From Lanius collurio (lineage: Eukaryota > Chordata > Aves > Passeriformes > Laniidae): 64,000 bases of DNA. A program made the translations under genes and the position numbers. Where the stretch lies: positions 12,181,376 through 12,245,375 of the forward strand of contig JACBWW010000015.1 in assembly GCA_020086605.1 (NCBI GenBank), read 5' to 3'. A model generated the notes under the pieces. The model made no database searches. It was not told the DNA's origin and saw nothing but the letters and a program-made list of their open reading frames with translations. Positions within the stretch are counted from its first letter, which is position 1; the number at the start of each line of letters is the position of its first letter. Of this stretch, positions 39,974-53,800 are shown piece after piece.

Positions 39974-41794
39974 CAAGGTCTGGCAAAATGGAAGGATGAC
40001 TGTAAGAAACGCAAGAGGAAGGGAGAAAAGGTTTAACAGAAAAGCAACGGTACAAATGTTATGAGGTGAACTATTGTGGAAAATGACAGCAAGAGGGAAA
40101 AGAAGATGGAAAAATGAAAGTCTAGGAAAGAAATGAAACTAGTGCTGAAAGAAGAGCAGGCTATGTATATTTCAAAATCCCTCATTATTTCTTTTCCTAA
40201 AAGTAATTTGGGATCACAACTGCATGCTTTGTCCCTGAGGTGTTAAATCCCTGAACATAACAATAAAAATTCAATAAAATAAATACTCTGTTACAGTATT
40301 GATTTCATAAAGCCACAGGTTAATGAGCATCTTTCAAACTGGTGAGTCCTGCATATAAATGAGGAATGTGGATCTCAAAAGCTTATAATTCTGGTCCAGC
40401 TAAATACCAGTACATTGTAAGATAGTCTAATGGGAGAAAAATCATTTTCTTTCTCTAAGAACAAAATTCTAAACAACAAATATTATTTTACTAATCAAAT
40501 AGCAAAGGTGGAGACTACAGAATTCATCCTCGTTACGAAACAATATTAGCTAGTTGGACTGCTGTGGGTTGAAGTTCCATCCTTACACAGGCATACAATT
40601 TTCATTTTCAGAAGCAGTTGCTAGGATCCTATTCTGTTTCCTAGCAACATATTTTTAACCTACTTTCCTAGTGCATTGCTTACCATTAGCAAAAAGTCTT
40701 TGTAGAAACACATTTTCAGCTCTTCTTTCAATACAAGTACATGCATGTAATAGTAAATTGAATATTTATCTGGAGGAGTTACTAAAAATTCACATTTTTC
40801 CTGAGATTAAGTGCAATGAATGAAAAATTATAATGAAGTATCCCTGAAAAACTGCAATTTTTCTATTTCTAGTGTCCTTGTAATTCTGAACTTACTATTA
40901 TCTCTTTGGGGGGAAAAAATTAAAAAGTGTTCCTAATGGAAAAATCTATTGTTTCAGGGGGAAGTTTACAGGAAAATTTGAGAGAAAAACCTAATGAAGG
41001 CATAGATTTTTAAAACAGATAGTACTCTCTTTTTGATTGCATTGGGATCCTTGGAGTGCAATATCCTGGATATTAAAGAATCTAACACTAGGGCATATTT
41101 TGAAGCCTTATTTAGAAGCAATAGATGAATAAAGGTACTTTAAAAAAAATTAACAGAAATAACACATGTAAAGGGAACAAGATATACTTCCCATCTCCAG
41201 TGTCATTCTCATAACAATTGTTTAGATATCATCTTAGCAAAATTAAAATCCTCTGGGGCTTTTTTCAAAAGCAGAGTGGTTTTTCCCTGCAGCTAATTAA
41301 TCTAGAATTACAAACCACTGTAAGTACAACATTATTTGCATGTTCCTGGTATTTCACTTTCAATTCTCATCAAACACACTAAATGATCCAATAACATAAC
41401 CAAATCATATCCTACAGCACAATGGGAGCATCATGGAGTTCTTTTAATATCAGTCTGCAGTGGGAAAACCACAGTACCTTCCTTCCAAGAGTTTGTAAGT
41501 AAAGCTTGCATGTTCCATGTAATTTAGAGCAATGAGTCTATGCCACGTCATTCTGTTTCCTTTCCAGCAGGCATTCTCATAACCTGTCAGCAAGACACTT
41601 TACATTCCAAATAACTAAGCAGGCTTAATCAATATGGGATTCAAAAGGAACACCAGATCACTTGAAACATATACCAATACATATCTTTTCAAGATAATAT
41701 TCAGACATCAAAGAAGGCACAGGAAAGGCCAAATGAGTGACACAGAAAAGCAATGCTAACAGATCCAAATTCTAAAGCATTTTTTCTTACTTCT
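39974..41794. other. Noncoding, no recognisable feature
   Basis: AT-rich sequence, purine-rich at its left edge. No gene or repeat family recognised. Confidence 0.5.
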
Positions 41795-41817
41795 AAACAA
41801 ACAAACAAACAAACAAA
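41795..41817 (+). repeat. (AAAC)n microsatellite
   Basis: Five perfect AAAC units plus AAA. Confidence 0.95.
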
Positions 41818-44282
41818 TCCATGTGTAAATTAATAAATATGCATGATCTCAGCCCTGGTCCTATTTATCAGCTCTTAATACAAAAATGACTATTGATTTA
41901 CTAGTGAAAATATAAATTTCTATTAAAGTACAAAGATATTGCCCAAAATTGATGTGTTCTATGCCACTGGTATTTTTTCTTCCTCTTATTTAAACAATAA
42001 AAATGGAAATATTGACACATGATTTGTGACACCCTATACAGGAAGAAAAGTGTATAGCACATCAGCAACAGGAAAACTGATTTTTTTTTCATAAAATATT
42101 GATTGAAATGTTTGTAAATTCTAACACTGCTCTGATACATTGGTAATTTAATTGCAACTAATGATAAATTATTAGCTCTGATATTTTTAGGTAATTTCCT
42201 GATTCATATAAATTTCATTTCAATTGGAAAAAATGTTCTTTGTACAATTATATTGATAATAGATCACTTTAGTAACTCTTCTAAAGACATCCATAAGTTT
42301 ATCATAATGATGGTGCACCTGTGCTGAATAAGAAGCTATAAAGAAGCCAATAAATAGTTATAAATGATACATTATTACTCACAAATAGAAAAACTCATTA
42401 TTTTAACCCAGATATCTGACAATTTATTTCTTTTGTAGGCACCATGTGGTATTTAATACATTACAATGTCTTTCCTGGATATAAACTCATATTGCTGAGA
42501 TACTACTGCGATGACATGTAGCACCATGGTATACAGCTAAATATTTGTAATTCCTATTGTTTCAGAAGCCAATATTGCTATTTCAACCTATTAACTTTCA
42601 GATGTACCACTGATTAAGCAATGGAACTTCAGGAGATGTTTAAAGCATTGCGAATTGCCACGGTGGAAGGAACTGGGGCACAGGCAATTCAGTTATGTTC
42701 TTTCAGTAAAAGATATACCAATATTATGGTCATTTAACAAAGGTTAATATAGTAAATAATTCTAATAACCTCTATACTCACAAGGAAGTACTAAACACCA
42801 ATGTAACTGCAAAAAAAATTGTAAATTTTGAGAAGTATTTAGTATAGCTCTCAGACTTTATTAGGTTAATCATTTATATTTGATAAATCATCACAAATCC
42901 ACAAGGATGTGAGAATCTATTGCCTTTCCAATATTGATTGTTATGTTATGAAACACATTTAAAAAATCAAAAGATCAAGGAGACATACAGGGATATTAAT
43001 GTATGGGAAACTTCAGAAGAATAGAGATGCCTAATTGCCTTCCAAAGAAAACACTGCAGATTAAATGAAATGGGTCTGCAGATCACGCCAAGTCTTGCCA
43101 CAGAATCCAACATCTTTTATCCTTAATTTTGTCCACAGGAAAAGAGTAAAGTATCTGAGATATGCATTATGAATGAAACCACAACATTGCTTTCACAGTT
43201 GTGTTACGAAGCACCTGAGGAAACATGAAAAGAGGTTGACTTTTAAAAACCACTTGGAGACAGAAAGGCATGGGGAAAGACGAGATCTGAGGAAGTTGAT
43301 TTTTCCACAACCTGATGTTAAACATAAAAACATTTACATTTTGTTGTAGGAAAGGTGATTTGGCTTGCAAGGGAAGAAAAACAGTGGGTAGTCTCAGAAA
43401 CCTCACTATTTGGAGACTTATGCATGAGTTAAAAATCTACTGAGGAAACTGAAATTTTTTCTATATGCAGTATTTAAAGTAAAAAAAATTAAAACAGAAT
43501 ATAAATCAATTTTTTTCTTACTGTGAATATGACGTATTTTTTACTATGCCATAACATTCTGCTTATGCACAGAGATTTCTACACAGTACAAAAGACCTCA
43601 AATCAAATTTGAGCATATGCAGGTTGACTTGGAGCACTAGGAGTCCTTTAATTAACTTTTGATACAAAAGTTAGTTCAAAAATTTCAAATGTCAAGTCCA
43701 AAATTTGGAAATAAGTTTTTGAAACAAAGGGTTGATTTATTAAAGAAGTTTTATCATTTTGCACAACAGACTTCTGGCAAACTGAATTATCTTGTCACTG
43801 TTAACGCTAAGGAATCAGATACATACATGCATAATATCTCTGCATTGTTACAAACCCCTTTTTATTTAATATCAAGGGTTCAATGTTCAAATGGTTTTGT
43901 CCAAAGATTCCTACTTGAGCATATTCATTGTTGGAAGATCCTAATTAATATTAAAACTTATAGCTGGAATGCAGGAATCATAAGATTTTGCTAATATGCT
44001 CCTTTCTCTTCTACTCATTTAACAGCTACATTACTAATTTGGCCTTAAGATATTAACACTTAGATTCCTGTAGCATAAATTAGAAAACTGCCACATCCTT
44101 TATCTTTCCTGGGACTTGGAATGATGCCTTATTTTATTCTCATAATCCATCACATTTCACTCTCACGTGATGTTTGCTAATGGGAATCTCCATTTCATAT
44201 ACGATTACCATATGATATCACATGCATTCCATATCTCAAAGAAAAACCAGAAAATTCTGAGTAAAAGACAGTGATGCTGGAA
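41818..44282. other. Noncoding, no recognisable feature
   Basis: Very AT-rich sequence. The open frame at 43659-43994 (111 codons) shows no recognisable domain and I take it as chance. Confidence 0.5.
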
Positions 44283-44305
44283 CTGTAGGGGTACCACCCC
44301 TACAG
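44283..44305. repeat. Perfect hairpin, 10-bp arms, 3-nt loop
   Basis: CTGTAGGGGT at 44283-44292 and ACCCCTACAG at 44296-44305 are exact reverse complements separated by ACC. It would fold into a tight stem-loop in DNA or RNA. No T run follows and the organism is eukaryotic, so a bacterial-type terminator is not implied. Confidence 0.9.
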
Positions 44306-44616
44306 TGGGATTTAACAAGATCCTATTTTTGATACTCTAAGATCTTTATCTCTATGGTAACACTTGCACCATTTTATTGCTTCAAGATCTTTCACTGAAG
44401 AAATGAGATTGCACAAATAAAATTTAAGGAAAATACATGAATACACACCCACACAACTGAAAAATAAATACAGGCTGAACAAAGACTCTTTGGGCTTTAA
44501 TTAAATAGAAAAAATTGAGATATATTCTCATAAACATGTTTAGGAAGAATTTCACCTTCATTTAGCATTGAATAAACTAGGCACAAGGAAAAAACTGTTT
44601 ATAAGTGTAAATTATA

Positions 44617-45013
44617 TTGACAAAAAAAACCCATAGCTTTTTTCCTGTTGCTAGGTTCAGGGTTTGCAAGAACATGACTCAGTTTAGTAGGATGGCACTT
44701 AGAGACCACCACGATTCCCAGATAGCAGAGGAGACACTGTGGGCTGTTTGTCCATCAGCAGATTCAGAACTGCTGCTTCCCCCCTGCTGTCGGGGTATGA
44801 CTGCACTGTGCACCAGCAGGGGTGGGTAATGTCAGCAGGAACAGACCAACCTGTCCAAGCCTCACTGCGGGATGGCCGAGAGAAGCACATGGAAACAACC
44901 ATTCTCCTTTCCAGCCCATAACAGGATTTCTGCTGACGCTTTCATTACCTGTCCCTGCTGGTTTGATTAAAGGCGTAATTCAAGTTCTCCACCGCATCGT
45001 AGATTTCCCTTGA
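44617..45013. other. GC-richer patch of unknown nature
   Basis: By eye this segment has more G+C and a few CpGs (GTCGGGG, GCGGGATGGCCGAG, CCGCATCGTAG) than the AT-rich flanks. Overlapping frames of 60-70 codons on both strands reflect the composition and show no domain. It could be a decayed mobile element or a conserved noncoding segment. I cannot decide which. Confidence 0.3.
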
Positions 45014-45174
45014 CTACAGAACCAAAATTAATTTTTATTTGGCCTAGAAATTAGGGGAAGGATCAGAAGGTGACATACCCCTTGAAATATCTGGAATACA
45101 ATGTCTGTTATGTTGCCAGTTTTTCAGTTTGGTTCAGAAATAACTAAAAATACCACCACATAGAAAGGAGGTCC

Positions 45175-45335
45175 CAGCTCATGGAATACGGAATCTCTCT
45201 CACTGGAGATATTCAAGAACCCTCTGGATGCAATCCTCTGCCATGTGGTCTAGGAAGACCCTGATTGAGAAGGGAGGTTGGACCACCCCACTGTGGTCTC
45301 TTCCAACCTGTGGCTGTTGAATATTGTGATTTCTT
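45175..45335 (+). mobile_element. CR1 LINE 3' tail, short, plus strand
   Basis: The stretch CACTGGAGATATTCAAGAAC, then CCCTCTGGATGCAATCCTC, TGGTCTAGGAAGACCCTG, GGGAGGTTGGACCA and GGTCTCTTCCAACCTG follow the CR1 3' end in order. It closes with a decayed terminal repeat (ATATTGTGATTTC). Only the last 160 bp or so remain, a strongly 5'-truncated copy. Confidence 0.85.
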
Positions 45336-46679
45336 GACCAGTCTCTGTTTCTATTAATTCTTAATAACTCTGATGGCAATAGTTTCATAATTTTGCAAAT
45401 GAACTACAAACACGGCACCAAAACCAGAAGTTAAGAAGACAGATTGTTTTTCTTTCCTATTTTCATTATTTTGAGTGCCCTGAAAAACTGCTTTGGTTAG
45501 CAATAATACCTATTTCCTCTTAACTCCCAGAAGTAACATATCACACACATACTTAATTTTACAAATATGCATGGACTCAAGCAATCACAAAGTTGCAGAT
45601 TACTTTTGCACAGCTTTTACCAGCCTGAACCTAAAGGCTGTTAAATTGACAGTTGCACCTTATGCTTACTTTAACAAAGCAAAAATTCTAGAACAGTGAA
45701 GCTCCATCTCTACGTGGAATTCTGGTTTATAATAAAATAACAGTAATACCAGTGCAAAAGAAAATAGGTGAAATGTTTGAATTGAAAATGTGAAAAACTG
45801 CAATTCAGCTTTAAAAATTGTTGAAGAATTCCAATTCCTTATCAAAGTTTGTGGATAGACCTTAAAAACTCCCCATTTCTCATACTTGAGCTCTGAAGCC
45901 ATACATTAATTTTGCATACTCAGCTTCAAAAAATTTGTTTTTTTTTTTTCAGTTCTATTAAGGGCACAGTAACTTGTTATGCAACAGGTTTTTTTCTTAG
46001 TGGCAACATTTGTACTTTCCAGAAGCTGAAATATTCTATTTACCTGGTGATTTATTAAAAACTGCTAATGTACTAAAGATTTCTGAACTGATACTTTTTT
46101 CATAGTAGCAACTAAGGTTATAAATTTTAAATATCAGAAATTTCCTCTGAACTGAAACATCTCTTCGGTTTCTTACAGTTACTGATCTGGAGATGGTATA
46201 GCTCACATTTTTCAAATTTGTCTTGTTATATGTTCTCAAAAGGGACTATTAAATTACAAATCTACCTTATTTTCTCAGTGCATATATTTTGGCCTTAAAG
46301 ACCATACACATTATATATTAGTCATAACAGTCTCCTCATTACAGTATAAATGTATGTGATGCATTGCAAAAATACCTTCCACTAGAACATGTCTATCTTG
46401 TGTTGGTTTTTGAGACACAGATGATTTTAGTCTCAGTGCTGGCAACAGTCAACTGCGTGCTATTCTGTTTTCCTCAGATGTGTTTTGTTCGGCTTCCTAG
46501 TTCCAGGCAAATTTTTTTTTATGTAGATAGCAACTTGATATGGCAAATTTGGGGCCAAATGCTGGCCCTTCTGTACAGGGAGATTTGAAGAAATTGATCA
46601 GGTTCCTTGTAGGCTGTGATTTAATGAAGCATACAAACTGTCTTCTATTCCTGTAAGTCAGATAAGAAGCCAGCTAGCT
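45336..46679. other. Noncoding, T-run only
   Basis: AT-rich sequence with a T12 run at 45938-45949. No element recognised. Confidence 0.5.
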
Positions 46680-47040
46680 CTTACCACAGACAACTGAGAG
46701 GAGCAGCTTTCCCTCTGTAGCACTTCTCTGGGAAACACCCAGCCTGAGGGTCCCCTTTCCCAGCACCACGCAGATTATGTCCCACCACTGCACCTCTGAC
46801 TTGCTGAGCATCTTCTTTTCAGGATAGTCTCTGCTCTCACAATAATGGCCCAGGGCTTGAGGCAAGTGCACTTCACCACCGAGATGCTGGTGCCAGCACC
46901 CCCTCAACGTGGCTTTTTGCAGAGCTCCTCCCTGCGGCACAAGAAGCCAAAAAGCTCTACAAGAGCACAGCCAAGCCTGGTCTGGCTGCAATTCCATCTG
47001 TACCTCAGCCTTGCACATTGGAAGAGAGACAGCTGGAGAA
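46680..47040. other. GC-richer patch with overlapping frames
   Basis: A compositionally distinct segment holds a 114-codon minus-strand frame (47018-46674) and 70-codon plus-strand frames. The minus frame contains pieces such as CWHQHLGGEVHLPQ but no recognisable domain. Frames open on both strands suggest composition, not selection. It may be an old element or retrocopy remnant; I do not recognise it. Confidence 0.25.
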
Positions 47041-50000
47041 GAAAATGTCCTGTGTCCAACTGAGTTCTTACAGCAGCTACAACATTACTGTATCTATTCC
47101 AAATGTGTTAGGATTAATTGAATTTCCATATTGATAACAGCTGGTGATATATTGTGCAACTGGTTATTAAAAATCTACTTCTGAATTCAATGTGCATTTA
47201 AAAAAAGTTGTTATCAAAATTCTCCCAGAACTGGGTTAGGGCTTCTCCATGCTGAGTTAGGTCACCTGTTATCAATTATTTGCAGCCTTAACCACAGCTG
47301 AAAAAAGCTCCTATAAAGCACAGTGTGTTTCCATCCTTCCTGTTCTCTACCTAGCAAAAAGTTACAGGTCTTAGTATCTATTTTTCATGGGTTTCATTCT
47401 GTCTTCAAGCTGAAAATTCAGAGTGCAGCCCAGAATCTGAGATTAAAGCCAACTACAGTATTTTAGGATTCCCTCCTTTCCAGTTTAATTTACTGCACCT
47501 GCTATTATTTTGAAATTGCCATTCCCTATCTTACTGTTTCATTACAGTTCTCTGTTAGTGATGACCTCCAAAATTATTAGTTTTGATGTGATTCATGATG
47601 TAACACACTTTTGTCTCTCTTGCACTGTGTGTTCACAGCTTTCTACTGGTGGACTTGCTTTGAAAATGTATATTCTGTCTTATGCTTGCTACTGCCTTGC
47701 TGTTTTCTACAAAGGCTTTCAGAGCTGCTGGCAGCACTGAATGCAGCAGCCATGACAGCAGCAGTATTTCTTCCTTTCTCTGAAACATAGCACAGGAAGG
47801 AAATTGTGTTTCCAAGGCAGTTTTATAACCTTCAAGGACCTTAATCTAATTCATAAGACAATCTTCAGTCTATAAATACCACCTGTTACACAAATAAAAT
47901 GCATTAAAAAAAAAAAAAGCTGTAAACTAATCAGAAAAATAGTAATCATAAAACCTCAGAATAATAGAAACTCTGTTATGATATTCTGACTTTCCCTGGA
48001 AACAAATCAGGTCTGAAGGACAGACAGCATTCTGTATTTTAAATACAGATGATGCAGGAAGCACCACCACTTACAGCTTACTATGTTTTCCACTCTAAGA
48101 CTAAAGAAAAAAATTAGGATTTTAAAGAGGTCTGCTTTTTGTTGTTTTATCAATGTTATCAAAGTAGAAAACTTATTAATCTGAATGAAGACTGGACTTG
48201 AGGTGACTGACACGAGACTTTTGACATGATAATGCACAAGTACATTTTGTGAGTTTTAAGGAAGAAAACAGAATACCCTAAAGAAGAGCCCTAAGTTAAT
48301 AAATGGAATCATTCTAGTACTTTAAGCACACATACTATCCACTATAAAAGTGTTTTTCAGTGGATTTGCTTTGCAGCTGAGTCAAACCCCTTTACTTTTG
48401 GTTCTTCCATTGTTCCAGTTGACAATACAAATTCTCTGTTCCTAGCTGCCTCTTGTCACCTTTGATTCATTGCTCAAACTATCCCTTTATCCTGCTTCCT
48501 TTTATAACACTGTAATGACTACAGCTATTTCTTTTTAAAGAGAAAGGTGGTAAAATAAGGTATCACTTTCCTAGTCTACACAACTTGCTTTACTTTCTTC
48601 CTTCCAATCCCCTAAAGAATTATAAGCAAATTCTTCCATAAGAAATTTGAAAGCTTATCTCCTCACCTCCAAATCCTCTCATCCAATCTCAAACATTTCC
48701 TAATTCTTTCCTCATTCATATGTTCCCTCTTTTTCTTCTTCATCTTCTTCTCCCTATCCCTTTTTTTTGTCAAGTTAAGGATGTAAATAAATCTCTTATG
48801 CTTAAAAACCTTATTTCTTTCCTATTTCTCTTTCAATTACCAGCTCATTTTCATGCTCAGACACAAATTAAAGCAGCTACACTTTGAATATTTATTGAAT
48901 GATACCTGGGTGTTAGTGGAAGACTTTTTTTCACATAGGCCACTAACATGTCAAGGACCACAGAAAGACCTGTCCAGACAATGATAAAATAGTGCTCATA
49001 TATAAGCCTATACTTAGTATAAGCACACATAAACTCAGCTACAATATTTGTGAGACATATCCCTCTTTACCAGCCTATCTGAAGCCTTTGGTAATTAACT
49101 GCACTGATCCTTTTGAACAAACACTGGGGAAAAAGAGAATAGCACTTTACTGAGTTGCTCCTTTCATTGCCATACAGCTTTTTCCTGCATGGGTAGGATT
49201 TTGCTATAAAGTTGTTACAAAAATATCTTACTTATTGGTTCCACTTTTTTTTAAACCAAGGCAAAACAACTTTTATATCAATAAGCTTCCAACAGAGATA
49301 AGCTATTTGTGCTTACAGTTTTGATAAAGTATTTCTTCCCATTTATACTGAAAATGTACTCTCTTTTTCTAATTATTTTGATAATCAGATCATTTAAACA
49401 CTCTTTTTCATATGGATATCCTAGCAGTGAGCCTCTGGGGAGTATTCACCATGCCATTCTGCAAAGCAGATTTCAAGATTTGCTATGATGCAATGATGGA
49501 GCAAGACTCCTCATGTCTATATATTTATACTGGATGTGGCAATCCCAGCTGCAATGGAAGAGCTCTCTCTGCCATGAAGAATGTTTATGTGTTAAATCTA
49601 ATGAATAATTAATAGGTATATGTGTGAGTGTGTGTATGAATACATGTTTATACATGCAAGCAGGGGCATCTGCATTCAAAGCGGGTTTATTTGGGAGACA
49701 AGTGCTAAATGTCTTAACCCAAAGCAACCTAAGAATTTCACAAAAGCTGCAAGATATCCACAGGCTTTTATTGCTGAAAATTCTACACTTCAAGCGTTCA
49801 ATCACTTCAAAGAAGTAGTGGCAGACAGAGTGTTTTGGGGGCTTTTTTGAACTGTGTCTTCAGTATATTCACCTTTACCCAGACTCAGCTGAGTGAGGTG
49901 CTTAAACTATGAAATAAATCTAGCATTTACAACTTTTTTCTTCTGCTGGCTGAAATAGAGAACAGTGAGGAATGAATGACAGTATCAGTAAGACTTCTAG

Positions 50001-50545
50001 TATTCTATTCATTGTGTCTATTTCTACACACTTTAAATTTCAGCTGACATAAAATAAATTATAAAAATGCATATATATACCCTGACTAGTTCATGAGTAA
50101 TGGTAAAAAATTTTCAAAACAAAGGGAAATGAAATTACATCATCTAATAAGGCTTCCAATTCATACTTCCAAAGGTCATTGTTCACCATCACTATACAAC
50201 AAGGGATTATTTCAGCTCACATAGAGTGATATGTCACAGCATTATAACTTAAACTGGTGGTTAGATTTTTACAGCTGCAAAAATCAAAATACAGTCAGCT
50301 CTGAAATATTCTTGAGTAGTTTATCCAACCTGCATGTCCTAAGACTTCCAACTTGGCTCTGTACAGTGGCAGCTTCAGTCCAGCTTGTTTTATAAGCCCT
50401 TTAGGTTGCTGCTGTAGTTTACAGAAGATTTATTACTGAGGTTGTAGTGAAATGCAAAAGCATGTAGCCAACCCAGGTTTCCTTCTTTCTGTAGGAAAAT
50501 CATTTGCATCACTGATAGAGAAGGAAGGAAGAAAAAAAGATGGAA
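47041..50545. other. Noncoding, no recognisable feature
   Basis: AT-rich sequence. It contains an A run near 47907-47917, a pyrimidine-rich stretch at about 48708-48770 and a short TG-rich patch at 49620-49640. Open frames up to 110 codons have no recognisable content. Confidence 0.5.
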
Positions 50546-50843
50546 GATTTTGTGGAGGTGCCTTCCCCTGAAATCCTGGGGTGAGGGACCCTGCAGGGTA
50601 CGCGTCTGTCCCTGTCCCCATGTCATGTGTGCCCCATACCTGTTCCTGATCGGTTGGTTTGGGTGCCCAGGGCCAGAAAAGAGAGAGGGTCCCATGACTG
50701 GGGTCTGCCTGGGAACTCCATCCATGTGGCTGAAGGAATAAATAATCCCTGAACATCTACAAAAATATCGCTTCATCTTTCCTTCCAAGTTCATCGCTGT
50801 CTTATAGATTGTTGTAAGGATTCCCCTCACTACAACAAGATTT
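50546..50843 (+). mobile_element. Solo LTR of an endogenous retrovirus with 6-bp target duplication
   Basis: An element of 286 bp (50552-50837) begins with TGTGGAGGTG and ends with CACTACAACA. These are canonical TG...CA ends, and start and reversed end match at 7 of 10 bases. It is flanked by the direct repeat AGATTT (50546-50551 and 50838-50843). AATAAA at 50737-50742 would be the LTR polyadenylation signal, placing U3/R on the left and about 95 bp of R/U5 on the right, so the LTR lies on the plus strand. It is richer in GC and CpG than the flanks. No gag, pol or env sequence adjoins it, so it is a solo LTR left by recombination between two LTRs. A 6-bp duplication fits the beta-like (ERVK) class of bird ERVs, but family naming needs a library search. 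Frames of up to 177 codons crossing it are incidental. Confidence 0.78.
50737..50742 (+). promoter_or_regulatory. Polyadenylation signal within the LTR
   Basis: AATAAA at the position expected for the R-region signal of a retroviral LTR, about 95 bp before the 3' CA end. Confidence 0.6.
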
Positions 50844-53800
50844 TGAGTCACTCTAACTAATAAAATATGCCAAAAACAGATGAGATTAATATGGCTAAGG
50901 AGAAATTCAGTACTTAAGTACAAAAGATATACTTAAAGAAGCTTCCATCTACAGAGCAGAGATAACAGCAATGAAGACAGGCTGGCAACAGTGCTCCAGA
51001 GACCATACATTTGCTAGCTTGCACAAGTAATCCTCAGCTATCTTCTTTGCTACTTCTACCCAAGAAAGCAATACAGAAGCCTTGCAAGACCATGGCAATA
51101 CATGGTGGCAAAATAATCATCAGCACCTCTTCCCTCTTCTGAAATATACACATGGAGAGAACTATTAAAAGGCTGCTAAAGGTAAAGGCTTGTATGACAA
51201 CAGTTTGTCACACCACAACATTTGGTTCATTAGGGGTCCAGTTCCAGCACCTCACACTCCTGTGGGATCTTCATGTGTAGATTTTATGTGCATAGAAACC
51301 AATCTGTGATGACGGTAGCAATCATTCCCACTTACCCAAATATGGCAGCAGGACATAATTGGGCACATGTTCTGTGCAGCATCTGGGCCCTCTGGTTTCT
51401 ATATAATGCAACAAACATTAAAGAACAAAGAAGAAAGTGAGTCAGGAAATAGGGAGATTAAAGTTGACCTGATCTAGAACTAAATGGAAATTTTCTGAAA
51501 AAAATATTTCTTTTCCTAGGGAATTTTTATTTCAGCGAAATACCACTGGCAGAAAATGTTTCATATGCAAACTGTATAATCAGCCTATGTGACAAAAGCA
51601 ATTTTACAGGGGCACAGGAACATTCAAGAAACAGATTCATTTGACACACCACATCCTCATCAGCCTTTGTTCACATTATATCTATTCAGCACTGCAGCAA
51701 GAGAGACTCACAAGATTTGTAAGAATTTTCTCATAAAGTAAAACCTGTTGAAGGAATTAAATGAAACTGCCTTTAGGATTTGCTGAATACAAACAAAATA
51801 ACTGACAAAAAAAGCTTTTCATTCTTTTTAATTGGCTACCATTAGTTCCTTTTTTTTTAATTAATAGCTTGGTATTTTTGAATAAAAAAGAATACATCCA
51901 TCTCTATTCCCTGTTTCAAAAAATGTAAAAAAAATCATGCTTTCGTCTTCAATCTCCTGTTTTTTCATTCCATTTTTATAGGAGTATCTTTGAAATTAAA
52001 TTAATTGGCTTAGCCTCATACAGTCTTGTGTCATCAGCGTCTTTAGTCAGTGTTCTCTAATGCAGAGACTAGATGACTAGAGATTTCATTGGTGATGGAG
52101 GTTTTAATTATTTGGTTTCCTTCCAGAAGGTTTTAGTGGTGATAGCAATAATGAGCATGACTCCTGAGATTCCTTCACAAGGCGGGATATATTTATATTT
52201 ATATAAAAATATACAGTAACTATCAGATGGGTGGTCTCTCTGTAGTATTATTTCTTCTTATATGTAGGAAATTATTCTCTTACTTGAGAAGAATAACTTT
52301 CTAATCCACTGCAACCTTGTTTTCCAAGGACTACAATCACAGGAATGCAAAAGCTACATACTGCCAGGAATAAAAATAAAATAGAAGAAAAGAACACTCA
52401 GTGTAGATATCACACAACAAGAGCAGCATCAGTAAACTGATGGGGACCACACTGATGAAATCCAGAGAGAAAAGCAGACTAATTATTAGTCACAGACTAT
52501 AAATTAGGGTTTGCACATTAAAATAAGTCGATTTACTTCAATAAATTCACTGAAATTCACTCTGGCTTTCATTGAAGACTTCATATATTTCACACTTTAC
52601 TTTTCACTATATCTACATTACTGCCATTTATCCCCTGATAGAAATATAAAAAGATATAAAATTATGCCATCTAAAATCACATGTAAATTAAATTACCCAG
52701 ATTTGTGATACAGATAACTACTGCTCAGAGGGTATCTAAATGTCTAATTGATTAACCTTAAAACCTAAATAAAATTACTAAGGTGGGGTTATCTCCACAT
52801 AAAATTAATGGAGAAAGTTGAGATCCTAGATGAGCTGAAGCCTATTTTAAGTACTTTGGTTTTGCCAGAGAAATCAGATGACTGAAATGGAGTTTGAATC
52901 TAGTGATGATGCACACCAGAGTCAGATACAAGATGAGCTTCCAGGTCCTAAACTACAACTTCAAATTATTTTTTTTCTCATTCATAGGGTAAGAATATAA
53001 GTTTCTGTGAGAGGCATTTTTGTTGGATGCATAAAATCAAGAAGCATGAATGTCTTCTCAGATAAAATATTCTTCATGACTCAACAGCTACTTTGGGGTT
53101 TTTTTATAATCTTGTGAAGTTGGGTATTGAATGTTTTCCACTCTAGCTAGAAAGCTACAGGTGGGCATGTGACAAACACTGAAAGACAAATATGCACACA
53201 TACATGCTATCCCTAACATCTTATCCACCATGACATAATAATCATCATTATTCTTTAGAGCTGCCTAAAAAGAAAAGAAACACAGCAATCCATGATACAT
53301 GAAGAGCTGTTCTGCTCAGATCTGCATTTTTGCTGAACTTTGTCATGACCTTGAATGCAAATCAGTCTGGGATGTATGTGTTCTAGAGATTTATTGCTGT
53401 GGTTTGCTCCAATCTTTTCTTAATAAACTAGTCAAAAATAACTCAGACAGCTCATAAGTTATAGCATGATACATTTTTTGCCTTAATTTTGGGGATGGCA
53501 AATGTCTTCATTATTCTTAGAGCAACATGTGCTGTGCCATACCTACTGTGCCGCAAAAACCAGTCCAGTCCTCTCTGCACCATCTGCTTAAAGAATAATC
53601 ACCCTGTGAAGTACTTGTCTTTGGCATCCTACCTCACACTATTTTCTGCTTTGAATATCTTTCACTGCATTAATGTTTGCTTAGCCCTGAGATTTATCTT
53701 TCCTGTTCTCTGAGTATTATTTAGAGTTATTAATAAAATTGAAATAATCTCCTTTGCCATGTTTGGGTTGTCTACAATGTAACTGAAATGAAACATTTTA

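Noticed and set aside
50390..50923. 177-codon minus-strand open frame, the longest outside the microsatellite
   Set aside because: It runs through the solo LTR and both flanks, has no recognisable domain, and is antisense to the LTR.
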